Assembly (NCBI RefSeq): GCF_963422355.1
Contig: NC_085089.1
Location: forward strand, 4,199,026-4,263,025
Length of the DNA stretch: 64,000 bases
Origin: Corticium candelabrum
Lineage: Eukaryota > Porifera > Homoscleromorpha > Homosclerophorida > Plakinidae
Direction: 5' to 3'
A program made the position numbers and the translations under genes. Under the pieces are notes generated by a model. It saw nothing but the letters and a program-made list of their open reading frames with translations, made no database searches and was not told where the DNA came from. This document shows, piece after piece, positions 42,915-58,663 of the stretch (positions are counted from its first letter, which is position 1; each line of letters opens with the position of its first letter).

Positions 42915-44205
42915 CGTCTATCTATATACACTTAGTAAGTAGCACTCCGTCGTCTCGCTCTAGCCCCCCTTGCGCAAACTTGATTTTAGCAATCAAGTTT
43001 GAAGGTTGGGCTGAACTACAGGCAAAACTGGACATCATAGCGTAGTCACTGTTACATATAAGGAAAACGTACGGGAGCGATTTTGCAATTTCGTTGTTAA
43101 AGCAGAGGTCGGGTCGAGCGCAAACCAATTCGTCATCTTTCCTCGGGTCCAAGGCACTAAATAGGTTATGTTACACAGAAAACGAGGTTTGAAGATGCCA
43201 TCGCTACATATTACGTCGAAAACAAAGCGCATCCGATGATCACGTGGTAAGCAGTAAATAAGTCACGTGATGAGTGCAACCGCACAAATACAGTGCAGTT
43301 GGTCCCTTCAGCCTTCCATGCGAATCCACACTCGTTTCGTAACCTAGTAGCACGTCTTCTCCTCTTGCCACACTCGCAAGGGTCTGCAGACTACATACTT
43401 CACAACGACCCGAACTCCGGTTCTAAATCATCAGGACAGTAGACAACGCGTACGTCTCTGAGTCTCGAATGACTTCTAAAAGCATTTTGACAGTAGCGAG
43501 GCTATAGGCTCTCGGCCTAGCGCGCCTTGACGGAATGCTCATCACGTAACCATCGTTAGCGCTCTGTTTTTCTTATTTACGGCTGATATCTAGGGATCGC
43601 ATGTTCAAACTTGGCCTATTCGGTGACTTCGACCTCAGGATAGATGACGAGTCGTGAACCGAGCTCTGCTTCAACAACGACGTTACAAAATCGTTCCCGT
43701 ACACTTTCCTTAGTTGTAACGGTGACTGCTCTCTGATATTCATGCAGTACTTCAAGCCAACCTACTAAATTAATTGCAACAATGCTACGGGACACGCCCA
43801 CTTTTATAGACACGCCTGTTTCATTGGCTTCTAATTGACTGATGCAGTAGAATCAGTGGCACGTTCAGACTAGAAAAAGGTAGCGTACAGTAATGCATCT
43901 GTGGATGGACGGCCAAGTGACTGGCAGACAATTGGAAAAAACAGCTTTGGTCATTACACGTACTTACAGTCCACAATTTTTCCGATGTCACGCCTAAAAT
44001 GATGAGGCTAGCCCATGCCACGCTACGCCTCTGAACAACGGAGTGTCAATTACTTTAACAGTGGTTTTCGCAACAACGACCGAGAGAGCCAATGTGTCAC
44101 TTGTACGATTTTAGTACAACGAAACAACGTCATTTTAGTGGCAAGCGCACAATACTTTAAAGTCGCCCAGCATGTCTGCGAAAGAAGACAAAGCAGATGT
44201 ACTAA
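42915..44205. other. No gene recognised
   Basis: Several short frames on both strands, none with a recognisable motif. No repeat structure stood out. Confidence 0.4.
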
Positions 44206-44283
44206 CACGTGGACATCAGGCACCTGACACGCCGCCATCACTTATTTAGGCACACCCAGCCTCATGCATTATTGTCCACATGC

Positions 44284-44450
44284 GTGGAAGGCATCGATTG
44301 GAAGAATTATATTGAGCAACTCGATTGTTTATTTTCTGAAAACGGAATAACTGAATCACACAGAAAGAAGGCAATTCTGCTTGCCAACATTCCAAAATCA
44401 ACGTAATCAAAGACTTACTAGCGCCACGGTATAGCTATCAAAATTTAATG
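44284..44450 (+). pseudogene. Possible gypsy gag fragment, plus strand
   Basis: The frame contains DWKNYIEQLDCLFSENGITE followed by RKKAILLANIPKST, a pattern common near the start of Ty3/gypsy Gag (W-x-x-Y-x-x-x-L, then K-x-A-I-L-L). A similar open region continues past a TAA as VIKDLLAPRYSYQNL. It points the opposite way to element D next to it, so it belongs to another insertion. No pol was found. Confidence 0.4.
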
Positions 44451-44779
44451 ACACACGATCACGTACAAAAGGCTAGTGAGTATTAAAACAAAGCGGTACA
44501 CATTGGTCTGCAGATATGAGTTTGACATAGACATCCGGCAAGCTTAAGAGTATGGTAGCGCAATCATACATTTAATGTTGATTGTAAATATTCTCTAATG
44601 GTATGAGAAATAAACGTCAAAGCGAACGTTTCATCTCCGAACTAGGCAATGCAAGATGCTACGATCATTGTCAAAGCAAAACTTCCTCAACTGACCGTTG
44701 CACGGAAATTGAGCAAGCTCGCAGAGACGTGTTGATATTGTACAGAAAAGTGGAAGCAAAGATACAAAATTTTCAGAGA

Positions 44780-47700
44780 GAAAGAAGAGGCCACAGTATG
44801 TGGATTCGACTCGGTATTCTATCAATGTTATAACTTGATAGTGCCGCGTGATGCTGTATAGCTTTGAGAAAAAGCTGGTGCTTTCTACGGTTGGCTTTGA
44901 GCAGGAACTTGCTCCATCCCTCTAGTAGTCGCAGGTAGCGGGCTGTCGAATGGTTGTTCTCCATTCCTCGTTGCCGTCTCCATCTGGTTTTTGTTGTCTG
45001 CTTGATCCTCATGAGTCGGTGCTGTGTGGTACTGTCACAAGTCTTCCGTACGTAGTTGACGACGGTTTCTGCGGTACTGGCGACCCACAGACGTTACCTG
45101 GTAGGAACGTGGTCTGACTTGTCTTTGACACAATGCTTGTGACCATTCGGCTTCTTCTGGTCGTTTCATCCTCACTACATCTCCAGTATGTAGTGGTGTG
45201 AGAGCCTTGTGTTTCTGTTATATTCCTTCTCTTTCTCTGCTTTGCTTCTTGTAACATTTTGGCTGTAGTAGCTTTGAGGATACAGCAGGCCCGTAGGCTG
45301 GGGAGTTTGGGGGTTTGGGGGTTCGGACGAACCGCCCGCTCAGACGTGATGGTCTGCTTTTGATCCAATGTATACTGGCGCATATAGTACGCAAAACGCG
45401 TCTCTAAAATTGTATGTGCTCCTATTATGTCAAATTCTCGCTATTGTTTTCAGCAATCCCTACATTTCTCGTCATTTCTATATAATTTTTTTAAGTGTAG
45501 TAAAAAAGTGCTTCATAGACGTCGTCGTATGATTGTTTTTTGTTCCGTTTCGTATATACATGTGGTCGCAAACCTCTATCTGCTCCTTTTTACTCCTAAA
45601 GCGCACGACCTTTTCTACTTTGAAAAGCATGAAGCTAGTGCTCTTGCGTGGCGGTGACTGGTTTCTTGTACTTTGCTGTGTGCTGGCGTTCGTCTGTAGG
45701 TCGCAACGTCACAAAATGTTTGTTCCTCATACGCTCGCAAACTGTTGCAATTTTGCGCTTTACCTTTAAATTAGCACGCAGCCTTTCTCACTTTGAAATA
45801 GCAACTGCATGGTGTCGTTCGCAAGTCCTCTGCATCTAAGCGTAGTTGCTCGTCTGTAGTTCGCAAAGTTGACATTGCAGCAGGAAAGACGACGAAGCTG
45901 CTGCCCGGCTTGAAGCACAGCACATGTACCCGTCGACGGATCGCGAAAGCTTATTCTAAATCGGAACTGTCGAAGCAGCTGCAAGCGAATACTTTGTCAC
46001 TTATACAGAGCTACATATTATCCGGTATTTTGTGTTTTCTCCGCCCAATGAGCGCATTGTATGATGCTCCAATTATATATATATACTAGCTGATTAGCCC
46101 ATTCTTCGCCTGGGCAACTTATGGTTAATTAACACAAATTTCCGCCTATATATAATTTTAAAAGGCTAAAATGTAACATGTATGTGGCGTCATTGGTGCA
46201 TTTTGGCGTATCACGCACCGCCCACTTCTGAAGCCAGGCTACGGGCCTGGATACAGGCAGTCGTGTCCTTGTGCGTCTTCTAAACAGTCGTGCGGGTGAC
46301 GATTGTAGTATATATTTCTGTCGGAGCATTTCAAAAATTCAGTAACGCACTAAATAGATGTCTGACTTGGATTTTACCGCTTTCTTCATTATGTGCTTGC
46401 ATGTTTTACTGCGTTCTCCGCCTTGCCATTCGATTGGAGATATCTCGGCAGCGAAGTGATATGTTTGCATTCCCATTTTTTGGCAAACGTAGCGAAGTCA
46501 TTCCTGAAGAAATGCGGTCCGGCCGTTGTCGCTCATGACAATTTCCAGTATCCCATGCCTTGCGAAGTGGTACTTCATCTTGTAAACAACCCGTTGTAGC
46601 AAGAGTATCCTTGAGGGGTCGACCTCGAAGAAATTGGAGTAGTAATCGACAGTTATGACGTAGTTCGCATTTGTCTAACATGCATAGGTCAACTCCAACT
46701 TTTGACCATGGTCGGCTTAACATTTTATGAGGACGGACTGGCCTTTTACTCTGCTCCGGTTTGTACGTTGCGCATACTGCACCAGCAGTCACATGGTCTC
46801 GAATCTGTGTGTTCATTTCAGGTTAGTAGAGTGCCTCTCGTGCTTGTCGTAAGCAACCCTCTATGCCAATGTGTGAGCTGTGAACCTTCTGGATCACTGT
46901 GCTTCTGAGTAACTTAGAAACAACAATTCTGTCTCCCTTAAATATCAACAGTTTTGAACGGTCATTTCTTCATGAACATTGTGGTAGGGACAAGCAAGAG
47001 CTGTAACTTCAATTCTTGTATAGGACCATCCGTATCGCACTAGTTCACTCAGTCACTGCATCTCCTAATTGGTCTTGGCTTGTGACTGTTCTGATCTCCG
47101 TTAGTTTGTTGTCGTCGATTGGCAAGTCTACTAGCTGTCAAGTCAACTTCCTCCACTTGCATGCAGAATTCACTTTGCTCGTCGGGTTTACTCGATGTAT
47201 CCAGATAAGCTCGTGACAGCTAGTGCATCAGCTAGGTACATGAGTTCTCCTTTTTTGTAGGTGATCGTCAGATCATATCATAATGTCGTAATAGCATACG
47301 TTGAAGCCTCTTCGGTAAATCGCTCATTGGTTTCTTGGCTGTTTCTTCTAGCGGTTTGTAGTTTGACTCTACTGTAGTATGTCTGGTATAGACAAACTGG
47401 TTGACCCGTTTACAACCCAAAACGATGTCTAGCAACTTCTTTTCGATCTGCTCATATGGTCCTTTTCTGTTGGGGTTAGTGCTCTGGAGGCGAAGTAGAC
47501 TGGATTTTCCTTCTTGCATGGTTACTGCTCCGAGACCATTCTACGAGGCGTCGCACTGGATGACGACTTCCTTCTTGACGTCATAAAACGCGAGCACTGG
47601 TGCTGAGGTAACCAGACACTTGAGTTCTGTTCAAGCGTTTCCGTGAGCATTATGCCAACTCCATTCGGGGTACTTTCGCTCCAACTGTCTCAGGACCTCG

Positions 47701-49885
47701 CATACTTTAGACAGTCTAAGAAGAAAGTTTGATAGATAGTTCACCATTCATAGCACTCGCCTAAGTGACTTTACATTAGTAGGTGGAGGCATCTCACATA
47801 TCGCTTCGATCTTCTTGGGATCTGCTATGAGTCCATGAGAGGTCAGCTTGTGTTCTACATAAGTAACATTTGTAGTTTAGTCTAGTCATTTTAGAGCTGA
47901 GTTTGAGCTAGGTTACGTTCTCTTGCATTCTGTAAGAATGCCGTTAAGTTCCGGTCGTGGTCAATGCATTTAGCGTCCGTGTCTCAGAAACCGATAACCA
48001 AAAAATTATTCGCGATGACTTCGATACTATTTAATTTATTGCAAAGGGCATCCGTAGCCATCAATATTGACCAAGTGGTGTGTTGAAAGTGGTCAGATAT
48101 CTAGATTCTTTGTCTGGCTTGACTTGCCAATAGCCCTGCTTTGCATCGAGTACAAAGAATATTTTGGCCTTGGCTACCTTGTTGCCACATCTTTCAGTGT
48201 TGGTAGTGGATAGTCTGACTCTTCAATTGCCTTTTGGTAGTGGATAGTCTGACTTTTCAATTGCCTTGTTCAAGTCTCTTGAGTTTATGCCGATACGTAC
48301 CGCGCCGCTCTTCTTCTTCTTCGCTGCGACCATGGATGATGCCCATGGTGTTGGTCCAGATACTTGGGCTATGACTTCATCCTTAGTCAAGTCATCCGTA
48401 GTAACTCTTCTTTGACCGCGTCGCCCACTGGTACCGGCACTTTGCGTGGTGGATGTACCACTGGAGCAACTCTCGTGTCGAGCTTGATAGAGTATTTCCC
48501 TTGTAGGCAGCCGAGCCCCTGAAACACGTCATTATACTAATCTAGTATAGTGTTCTTTCTTTCGGTATTGAGAACCGGTTGGGCTGTAACCGTGTTAAGC
48601 TGATCGCTGTCTACTGTTTTCCAGCTGCTGGTTGGTCTTTAGACTCAACATTGGCGTTACTCTGATGGTCACCACTGTAAAGTGCATGTTGTAGGCGTGT
48701 CTTCCGCAGTTTATTCTTAACCATGCAGTTCCTTTTTGTCGCACTTCTGTTTTGTTAGGCATCACTAGCACTGTACTTGTCTTGGCAAGTTTCTTGCCAT
48801 CGTTGCATGTCTCTTGTTGCTTCTACGTAATCTCAAAATGGCAACACGTTAGAGGATGATCCGGTATCAATTTGAAAGGCTAGTCTCTCTAGACCTCCGT
48901 TCAACGTAAAGGTAGCAAATGCTTTGTGTGCTGACCTACCAGAGATGTGGTTTAGTTGCAACTAATCCACGTCCAATGTTTTTGAGTCACTTGGGAAAAT
49001 AGATTTCGTTGACCGGCATACTCTACTGAAGTGTACGTCCCTGCTGTGACTCGTCTTCTCAGTGGCTGCATGGACAGTCTGACTTCCTGGAAAGTGCTTC
49101 TGGCCACAGTACATGCACATCGTCTCTGTTTCTCCGAACTTCCGTGTTTGGGATTGTGGTCGGCTACATATACTGCTGTATGACCTCTTGCGGTATGGCT
49201 TAAGATCTGTTCAGTGGCAGGCCACTACTTCGTCCTTTCTGTGGTTTCTGCTTCACCACGTGTGTGGGACTCTTCCAATGTGTGGAAGTGCATGTCTGCC
49301 ATTGATAGTTCATGTGCCCTTTGTCGCGTCACTAGGCAATTGTCTAGTGTAAGTTGTTTCTTTTCCAGCAGCTTCTGACGTATCGCATCATCGCTAACTC
49401 CATATGCATGCACTAGTCTGTCAAGAATGTGACTGTCTTTGAGTTCTTCGAGTTTTGCAGGTCTCTGCTAGCCTCATTACAGTTGTTATGTACGCGTTGA
49501 TGGTCTTTCCTGTTCTTGATTGCGTTTGAAGAAGTTGTATCGTTCGAACGTTTCATTTGTCTCTCAGTTACAAATCGTTCCCTGTATTTCTTCAGCACTT
49601 TTGTCAAATTTGTCCTTATATCTTCTTGTCTGTCACCTCAGTCAAAGATGTCATACGTATGTCTAAGGCTGCGTACCTATGACATTCAACAAAGACGCAA
49701 CTCTCACCTTCTCGTCTTCTTAATTTAGACATGCTATCTCGTAATACTTCAATTTCGCTCAAACTTCTTGCAGTTCTCTCCCTTTTTAGCACGGTCTGGT
49801 CTTCTGGGTTAAGAAGTTTTGAAGGTTTAGCTCTCCTGACATTGTTGTATGACAGCTAGACGTTCAGCTCCTGACGCCATGTAAC
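44780..49885 (-). pseudogene. Element D: decayed Ty3/gypsy retrotransposon, minus strand
   Basis: Reading the minus strand from the right: a TGGCGTCAGGAGC primer-site-like sequence at about 49880, then gag (about 49650-49225; KYRERFVTERQMKR, GVSDDAIRQKLLEKKQLTLD). RT follows (about 48440-47700; TPWASSMVAAKKKKSG, IGINSRDLNKAIEKSDYP), then RNase H (47519-47268; QIEKKLLDIVLGCKRVNQFV, KPMSDLPKRLQRM) and integrase (46816-44900; IRDHVTAGAVCATYKPEQ, WSKVGVDLCMLD). This is standard gypsy order. Stops and shifts are frequent. A hAT-type MITE splits integrase at 45286-46248. LTRs were not delimited. Confidence 0.8.
45286..46248. mobile_element. hAT-type MITE with 8-bp target duplication
   Basis: The left end CAGGCCCGTAGGCTGG is inverted at the right (CCAGGCTACGGGCCT). 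GGATACAG occurs directly outside both ends (45278-45285 and 46249-46256), the 8-bp duplication expected for hAT. Integrase sequence of element D resumes in the expected register on the other side. It is 963 bp long with no transposase recognised. The AT-rich part near 46070 (TATATATATACTAGCTGATT) may be a further insertion. Confidence 0.8.
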
Positions 49886-50023
49886 GTTTCGACTATACAC
49901 TATTAACTCAGTTGTACTAACCGAACTGAACAAGCACTACACTGTACAGTTGCATATATACTAAACTACCCGCGGATACGTCCAGGTTCTATGAACAGCT
50001 AGGTTTGTTTCTAGGCTATATAT

Positions 50024-50062
50024 CTAATATATAAAGCTCAAACTGTCTGTCTGTCTGTTTGT

Positions 50063-50138
<76 letters not shown>

Positions 50139-50834
50139 GTTTGGCGGCCACGTCTTTTGTCCGTTCGCAACCCAAATCGGCACGCACACTCGGTACGCAC
50201 ACTCGGCACGCACAGGGGAAGGTTTGCGTAAAAGAATTAAAAATTATGTACCGGGTCCCCTCTCGAGGGGTTGACCTCCACATAAAATTTCTCGATGACG
50301 CAAACGCTACACATTCCAGTTTATTCGAACACACGCCCACACCAGTCCTGTGTAGACTGTATGCATCGTCGTCCTTCGCAAAACTTCGAGCGATCGAATA
50401 TCTATTGCCGACGAAACTTACTCTTCTAGCGCTTTCGTTTCTCTCCAAATTCTGATTGCATTTGCACAGAATCCAACCTACACGTTTTCTGCAGCAAGCA
50501 CTACACGGGGAGTGTGTGATTTCTATCAAAACAAGCGCGAAGAGCAAGATTCGAATTCATTCAGCACATCCGGGACCTCGCAACAAAGATTGCACGTGAC
50601 GTGTCCACAGTCCTATCTTTACACGACAGTATCTTGCCCGTACTGTACGAAGGACGGTCCACGTATACTAGTCTAATATATAAAGCTCAAATTGTCTGTC
50701 TGTCTCTCTGCGTGTGTGTGTTCGCGTTTGGCGGCCACGTCTTTTGTCTGTCCGCAACCAAAATCGGCACGCACACTCGGCATGTACAGAAAAAGGTTTG
50801 CGTAAAAATTTTAATTTTAATATATAAAGCTCAA

Positions 50835-50880
<46 letters not shown>

Positions 50881-51417
50881 TGTGTGTGTGTTCGCCTTTG
50901 GCGGCCACGTCTTTTGTCCGTTCGCAACCGAAATTGGCAGGCACACTTGGCAGGCCACTCGACACGCACAGGGGAAGGTTTGCGTAAAAAAATTAAAATT
51001 ATGCACCGGGTTTTCTCTCGAGGGGTCGACCCCCGCGTAAAATTTCTCGAGACGCAAGCGCTACACATTTCAGTTCATTCCAACACTCGCCACACCAGTC
51101 CTGTGTAGACTGTATGCATCGTCGTCCTTTGCAAAGCTTCGAGCAATCGAATATGTCTTGCCAATGAAACTTACTCTTCTAGCGCTTTCATTTCTCTCCA
51201 AATTCTGATTGCATTTGCACAGAATCCAACCTACACGTTTTCTGCAGCAAGCGATGCACGGGGAGTGTGTCGATTTCTATCAAAACAAGCGCGAAGATCA
51301 AAATTCGATTTCACTCAGCACATCCGGGACCTCGCAACAAAGATTGCACGTGACGTGTCCACAAACCTATCTTTACACTACAGTATCTTGCCTGTACGAA
51401 GGACGGACCATGTATAC
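50024..51417 (+). repeat. Head-to-tail array of three related repeats, possibly Helitron-like
   Basis: Copy 1 is about 50024-50672, copy 2 (truncated) about 50673-50815, copy 3 about 50816-51417. Each starts TAATATATAAAGCTCAAAYTG, runs into TGTC or GT repeats, then TTTGGCGGCCACGTCTTTTG. Copies 1 and 3 stay closely similar for about 600 bp up to ACGAAGGACGG near the end. The junction of copies 1 and 2 reads GTATACTAG/TCTAATATA, matching the TC start and CTRR end of Helitrons, with a short GGAC/GTCC stem just before it. No replicase is present and copy 3 ends CTAC, so the superfamily call is tentative. Confidence 0.5.
50066..50134. repeat. (GT)n microsatellite in repeat copy 1
   Basis: About 69 bp of GT following TGTC units. 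A second GT run, interrupted once by GA, lies at 50837-50891 in copy 3. Confidence 0.95.
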
Positions 51418-51432
51418 TACAGTATTTCTCGC

Positions 51433-51512
51433 CCAATTATCCGGTTGAGGCAACCAATTATCCGACTCAGTCAATCAATTATCCGATTGGGGCAACCAAT
51501 TATCCGACTCAT
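51433..51512. repeat. ~21-bp tandem repeat, four units
   Basis: Four units of the form CAATTATCCGACTCAGTCAA/GGCAAC, each with the core CAATTATCCG. They follow directly after the end of the third array copy. Confidence 0.75.
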
Positions 51513-51608
51513 GGTTTTAATTATGAGCAGTGTAGATATACGGAAGCGCTGGTTAGAGGAATAATAGCGCGTACTTTCGGATGTTGTCGCCGTACTGCTG
51601 CACCAGTA

Positions 51609-52302
51609 AGGGGTCGTCCATATTTATCGACATTTTCACGAGCGTACAAAACGTACGCTGGGGGGAAGGGAGTAAAACCAGGCGTACGCTTTGGAAAAAT
51701 GCCGTTCTAACGCATGCGGAGGACGTTCTCACTGAGGTAGTTCAATGGTATTGCACCCAGGTTCGCGTGGTCAAACCAACCATTACGCTACGTAGCAGTT
51801 CGCTGCATCCGGGTTAATGAGCAATATCCGGGTTTCTCTTCTCGCCTCGTGTCTTGATGGATAACGTAGAGAAGCTGTCAGAGTTGTCAAACTGTGCGGA
51901 CTCTGTACATACGCACCCTGTGAATGCCTATCAGCATTTTGTCAACGCTTTTGTATATATCAATAACAGTTACGGCAGACAAGATGCTGTGAGGAAGGCG
52001 CAGGAGGTTTGGAAGGTTGGGAGTGATGAGAAGAAGGATTACATTTTGAAAGAAGCTTTTCGGAAGATAGAGATGACGACGAAGAGAAAAATTACGTCGT
52101 ACAAATTAGACATCTGTGCATTATTGTTAATAATAAATACGAAAAACTTTCTGTGTATCAAGTATGGGCCTATTGAAGCATGTATTATTATTAATATTAA
52201 ATCAGCATTTTTCGCGTACGCTTTCAGGGAGGGGAGAGGGGGCAGAGAAAAAGAGTACGTTTTGTACGCTCGTGATAATGCCGATAAATATGGACGACCC
52301 CT
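51609..52302. mobile_element. TIR element with AGGGGTCGTCC ends
   Basis: The left end AGGGGTCGTCCATATTTATC and the right end GATAAATATGGACGACCCCT are perfect inverses for 20 bp. The match continues as TCACGAGCGTACAAAACGTA against TACGTTTTGTACGCTCGTGA, about 95 bp in total. No clear target duplication. The interior contains a short open frame described separately. Confidence 0.7.
51854..52100 (+). CDS. Small charged ORF inside the TIR element, faintly HMG-box-like
   Basis: The frame begins MMDNVEKLSELSNC and continues VNAYQHFVNAFVYINNSYG, then AVRKAQEVWKVGSDEKKDYI and a lysine/arginine-rich end (TTKRK, about 52085). An aromatic N-P/V-N-x-[FY] start, a W-K-x-x-S-D-x-E-K-x-x-Y core and the basic tail resemble an HMG-type box, but the central part is unusual. 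The rest of the frame to 52336 runs into the right TIR and is probably not coding. Whether it is expressed is unknown. Confidence 0.35.
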
Positions 52303-52564
52303 GAACAGAGTAATTCTTGTTTTCGCTATTAACTAATCGCGGAGGAAAAACCATCAGTAATTGTCTGGTAATTAATTATCGCCCACCAGCGCGGATGACC
52401 ACACAGAGACATAGGGCAGTTGCAGTTGTTGCAGCGAGGGTCAGACTCTTGTCACAGCAAGACGGCAACTTCTGCTAGATTTGTGTCCTGCCGCACTAAA
52501 GGACTTAGCAGGTGCTCTAAGCCTCAACGCGCTTTCTAGCTAACATGGACTCACCGTAACACAG

Positions 52565-53094
52565 GAAAAAGTGCCTCTACAATCAAGCCTAGGATTTTAG
52601 AGAATATTGTTGTAGACGTGCAAATCTGATATCTAGTTTACTGAGTTTTAGTAATCATACTTGTCTGATTATAGAGACCATCGTAATTAAGTGTTAGATT
52701 TTCAAAATGATTGAAAGTGACTCCACAATCAAACGTATGATTGTAGAGTAGATTGTAGTTTAGAGCCAAGAGAACCTCTGATATATATCAGAAGAAAAAT
52801 GCCTCTACAATCAAACCTAAGATTTTAGAGAATATTGTGGTAGACGTGCAAATCTGATATCTGGTTTACTGAGTGTTAGTAATCATACCTGTCTGATTAT
52901 AGAGACCATTGTATAATTAGATGTTAGATTTTCAAGACGATTGAAAGTGACTCTACAATCAAACGTATGATTGTAGAATAGATAGTCTAGAGCCCGGAGA
53001 ATTTCTGATATATATCAGAGGAAAAAGTGCCTCTACAATCAGACCTAGGATTTTAGACAATATTGTCGTAGACGTGCAAATCCGATATCTGGGA
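52565..53094. repeat. ~229-bp tandem repeat, 2.3 copies
   Basis: Units 52565-52793, 52794-53020 and a partial 53021-53094 all start GAAAAAGTGCCTCTACAATC. Full units differ at roughly one base in twelve. Each contains the palindrome-like TCTGATATATATCAGA near its end. Non-coding. Confidence 0.9.
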
Positions 53095-53099
53095 CGGAT

Positions 53100-53528
53100 G
53101 TAACTATCCCTAGCGTTTCACGCATCGGGTAATTACAGTAGGTTTTAGATTCTAAAGACATTAGAAGTGATTCTGAAGCGTTCGTGGGCTAATTACCGTA
53201 TACGTGCTAGATTCTCAACTCAAGGTGCATGAGGAGCTCTCAAATCAGTCATCAAGGCTAGAGACATTCTACGTTATTTACGTTTGCCGACGGCGAGCAG
53301 ACGACGACGACTGGTTCTCGGTAAGTACGATTAGATTCAGAACGCTAAACATCACGAGTTCTAAGACCGTGCACATTGTGAGCTAGCCCATGATGGGCAT
53401 CCAAAAGGAGGGTTTAAGTTACTGCTTCACAATTACATGTGCATGCATGTACTTCTCAGTGGTATCACAATTGGTCCAAATGAAGGTCAGTAGCTAGGGT
53501 TAGAATATTACAAATGTCTACAATTTCC
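53100..53528. other. No gene recognised
   Basis: Non-coding stretch between the tandem repeat and the 3' side of the CACTA transposase. No CACTA-type terminus was recognised here. Confidence 0.4.
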
Positions 53529-54516
53529 AATTACAATACTAGTTAATTAATAAGTCTATAAGATGTACAAATACAACATTATGAACTAACAGGAATTTGC
53601 ACAACCAAACGTTTTTGACTAATATCAATTAGAGTACATTTGCATATTAGCCGTCGTGGAGTAATAAAAGGAAAGTGACTTTCACTGTAGTTTCTCCTTT
53701 GCAGGGAAAGCAAGCCTGAATCAAAATCAACTGAAGTTGAACTTGGCTTGATCCACTCCACTCTGGCAAGGGTATGGCGTAACAGTTTGATCTCATCTGT
53801 TCCAGATTCTCTAATATAAACAAGTGCTTGAAGAAAAAACAAAACATTGCCAATGTATGGCTTCGTTACAAACTGATCTTGGTCATCGAGGATTGTCCAG
53901 TACACTAGAACGGCATTTGTTCGATTTGTTCTGTTCATCTCTGAACTAAAGACACATCCATTGACCATACATCGTGCAAACAAGTCAATCTTCCTGGCAA
54001 CACAGACTAACTTGTCACCATAAAGTTGTTGAAAGCGTTTAACAAGTAAAGCCTGTACATTATCTGCCAAAGTAAAATTTTTTCTAGCTGGGTGACAAAG
54101 ACTAACTGGCCAAGAGTCCATTGAATCATCATCTTCATCAGCATCTAACATTAGCTGCACGCGCATAAGGTCTTCTTTTCGTTCAGCATTAGTAATTCTA
54201 GTAGATGCGGCTAATTGTAATCTACTAGGCAGCCACCTGCCAAAATCCAAGTTTGTCACTATATCAGTCCAACTTTCATAAAGAGCATACAGATAAGCAG
54301 GGATTGAAGGTAGCTGTGGCAGATCCACAGGATCGATGAAAGAGCTCTCCAGCTGATATTGCACATGATATCTTCTAAATAACTGCCCTTCAATTGATAT
54401 TCCATTAGTCGGAGCATTGCCAACAACAGCATTCTCACGTTCATAAGCAAACAACCAAAAATTGTTTGCAGGTCCAAAGTCATTCAGACAATCTGCCGTG
54501 TGTAATGCCATGTGAT
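53529..54516 (-). repeat. Tandem duplicate of the CACTA transposase 3' end
   Basis: About 988 bp nearly identical to 54517-55500, in the same orientation. It carries the C-terminal TNP2 coding region from NYHMALHTADCLNDFGP to LVVQIPVSS, and this copy stays open through FTLADNVQAL where the other copy is frameshifted. The junction at 54516/54517 repeats AATTACAATA. Upstream of the junction its frame reads into unrelated sequence, so this copy is not an independent gene. Confidence 0.9.
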
Positions 54517-54566
54517 AATTACAATAATAGTTAATTAATAAGTCTATACAATGTACAAATACAACA

Positions 54567-58393
<3,827 letters not shown>

Positions 58394-58663
58394 AGATGTG
58401 CCATGCTCACACGTATAGACGTGAATTTTAGTAGAAACAGCAACCGATGCCTCTAGCCACCACACAACGACTGCTACTACTGTACTAAGAAATTTTAGAG
58501 TAGCATACGCTGACCCTTTATAGTGTTTGTTCAATCTGGCGCACGTTAGATAGATGTTTTGAACATGCGTACTAATCTTGTTAGCTAGGCGCCAAAGTTT
58601 GAAATTTACAGTGTCATCTCACTTGAAAGGATTCTTCAGTCACTCAATTCTTATTATAGAAAA
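58394..58663. promoter_or_regulatory. Possible bidirectional promoter region
   Basis: The 270 bp between the minus-strand transposase ATG (58393) and the plus-strand ATG (58664) must hold both promoters if both starts are right. Some AT-rich stretches are present, but no clear TATA box can be assigned. Inferred from layout only. Confidence 0.3.

Noticed and set aside
50038-51108. Several frames with long Cys-Val or His-Thr runs
   Set aside because: Products of GT/CA microsatellites in the repeat array; open in many frames on both strands.
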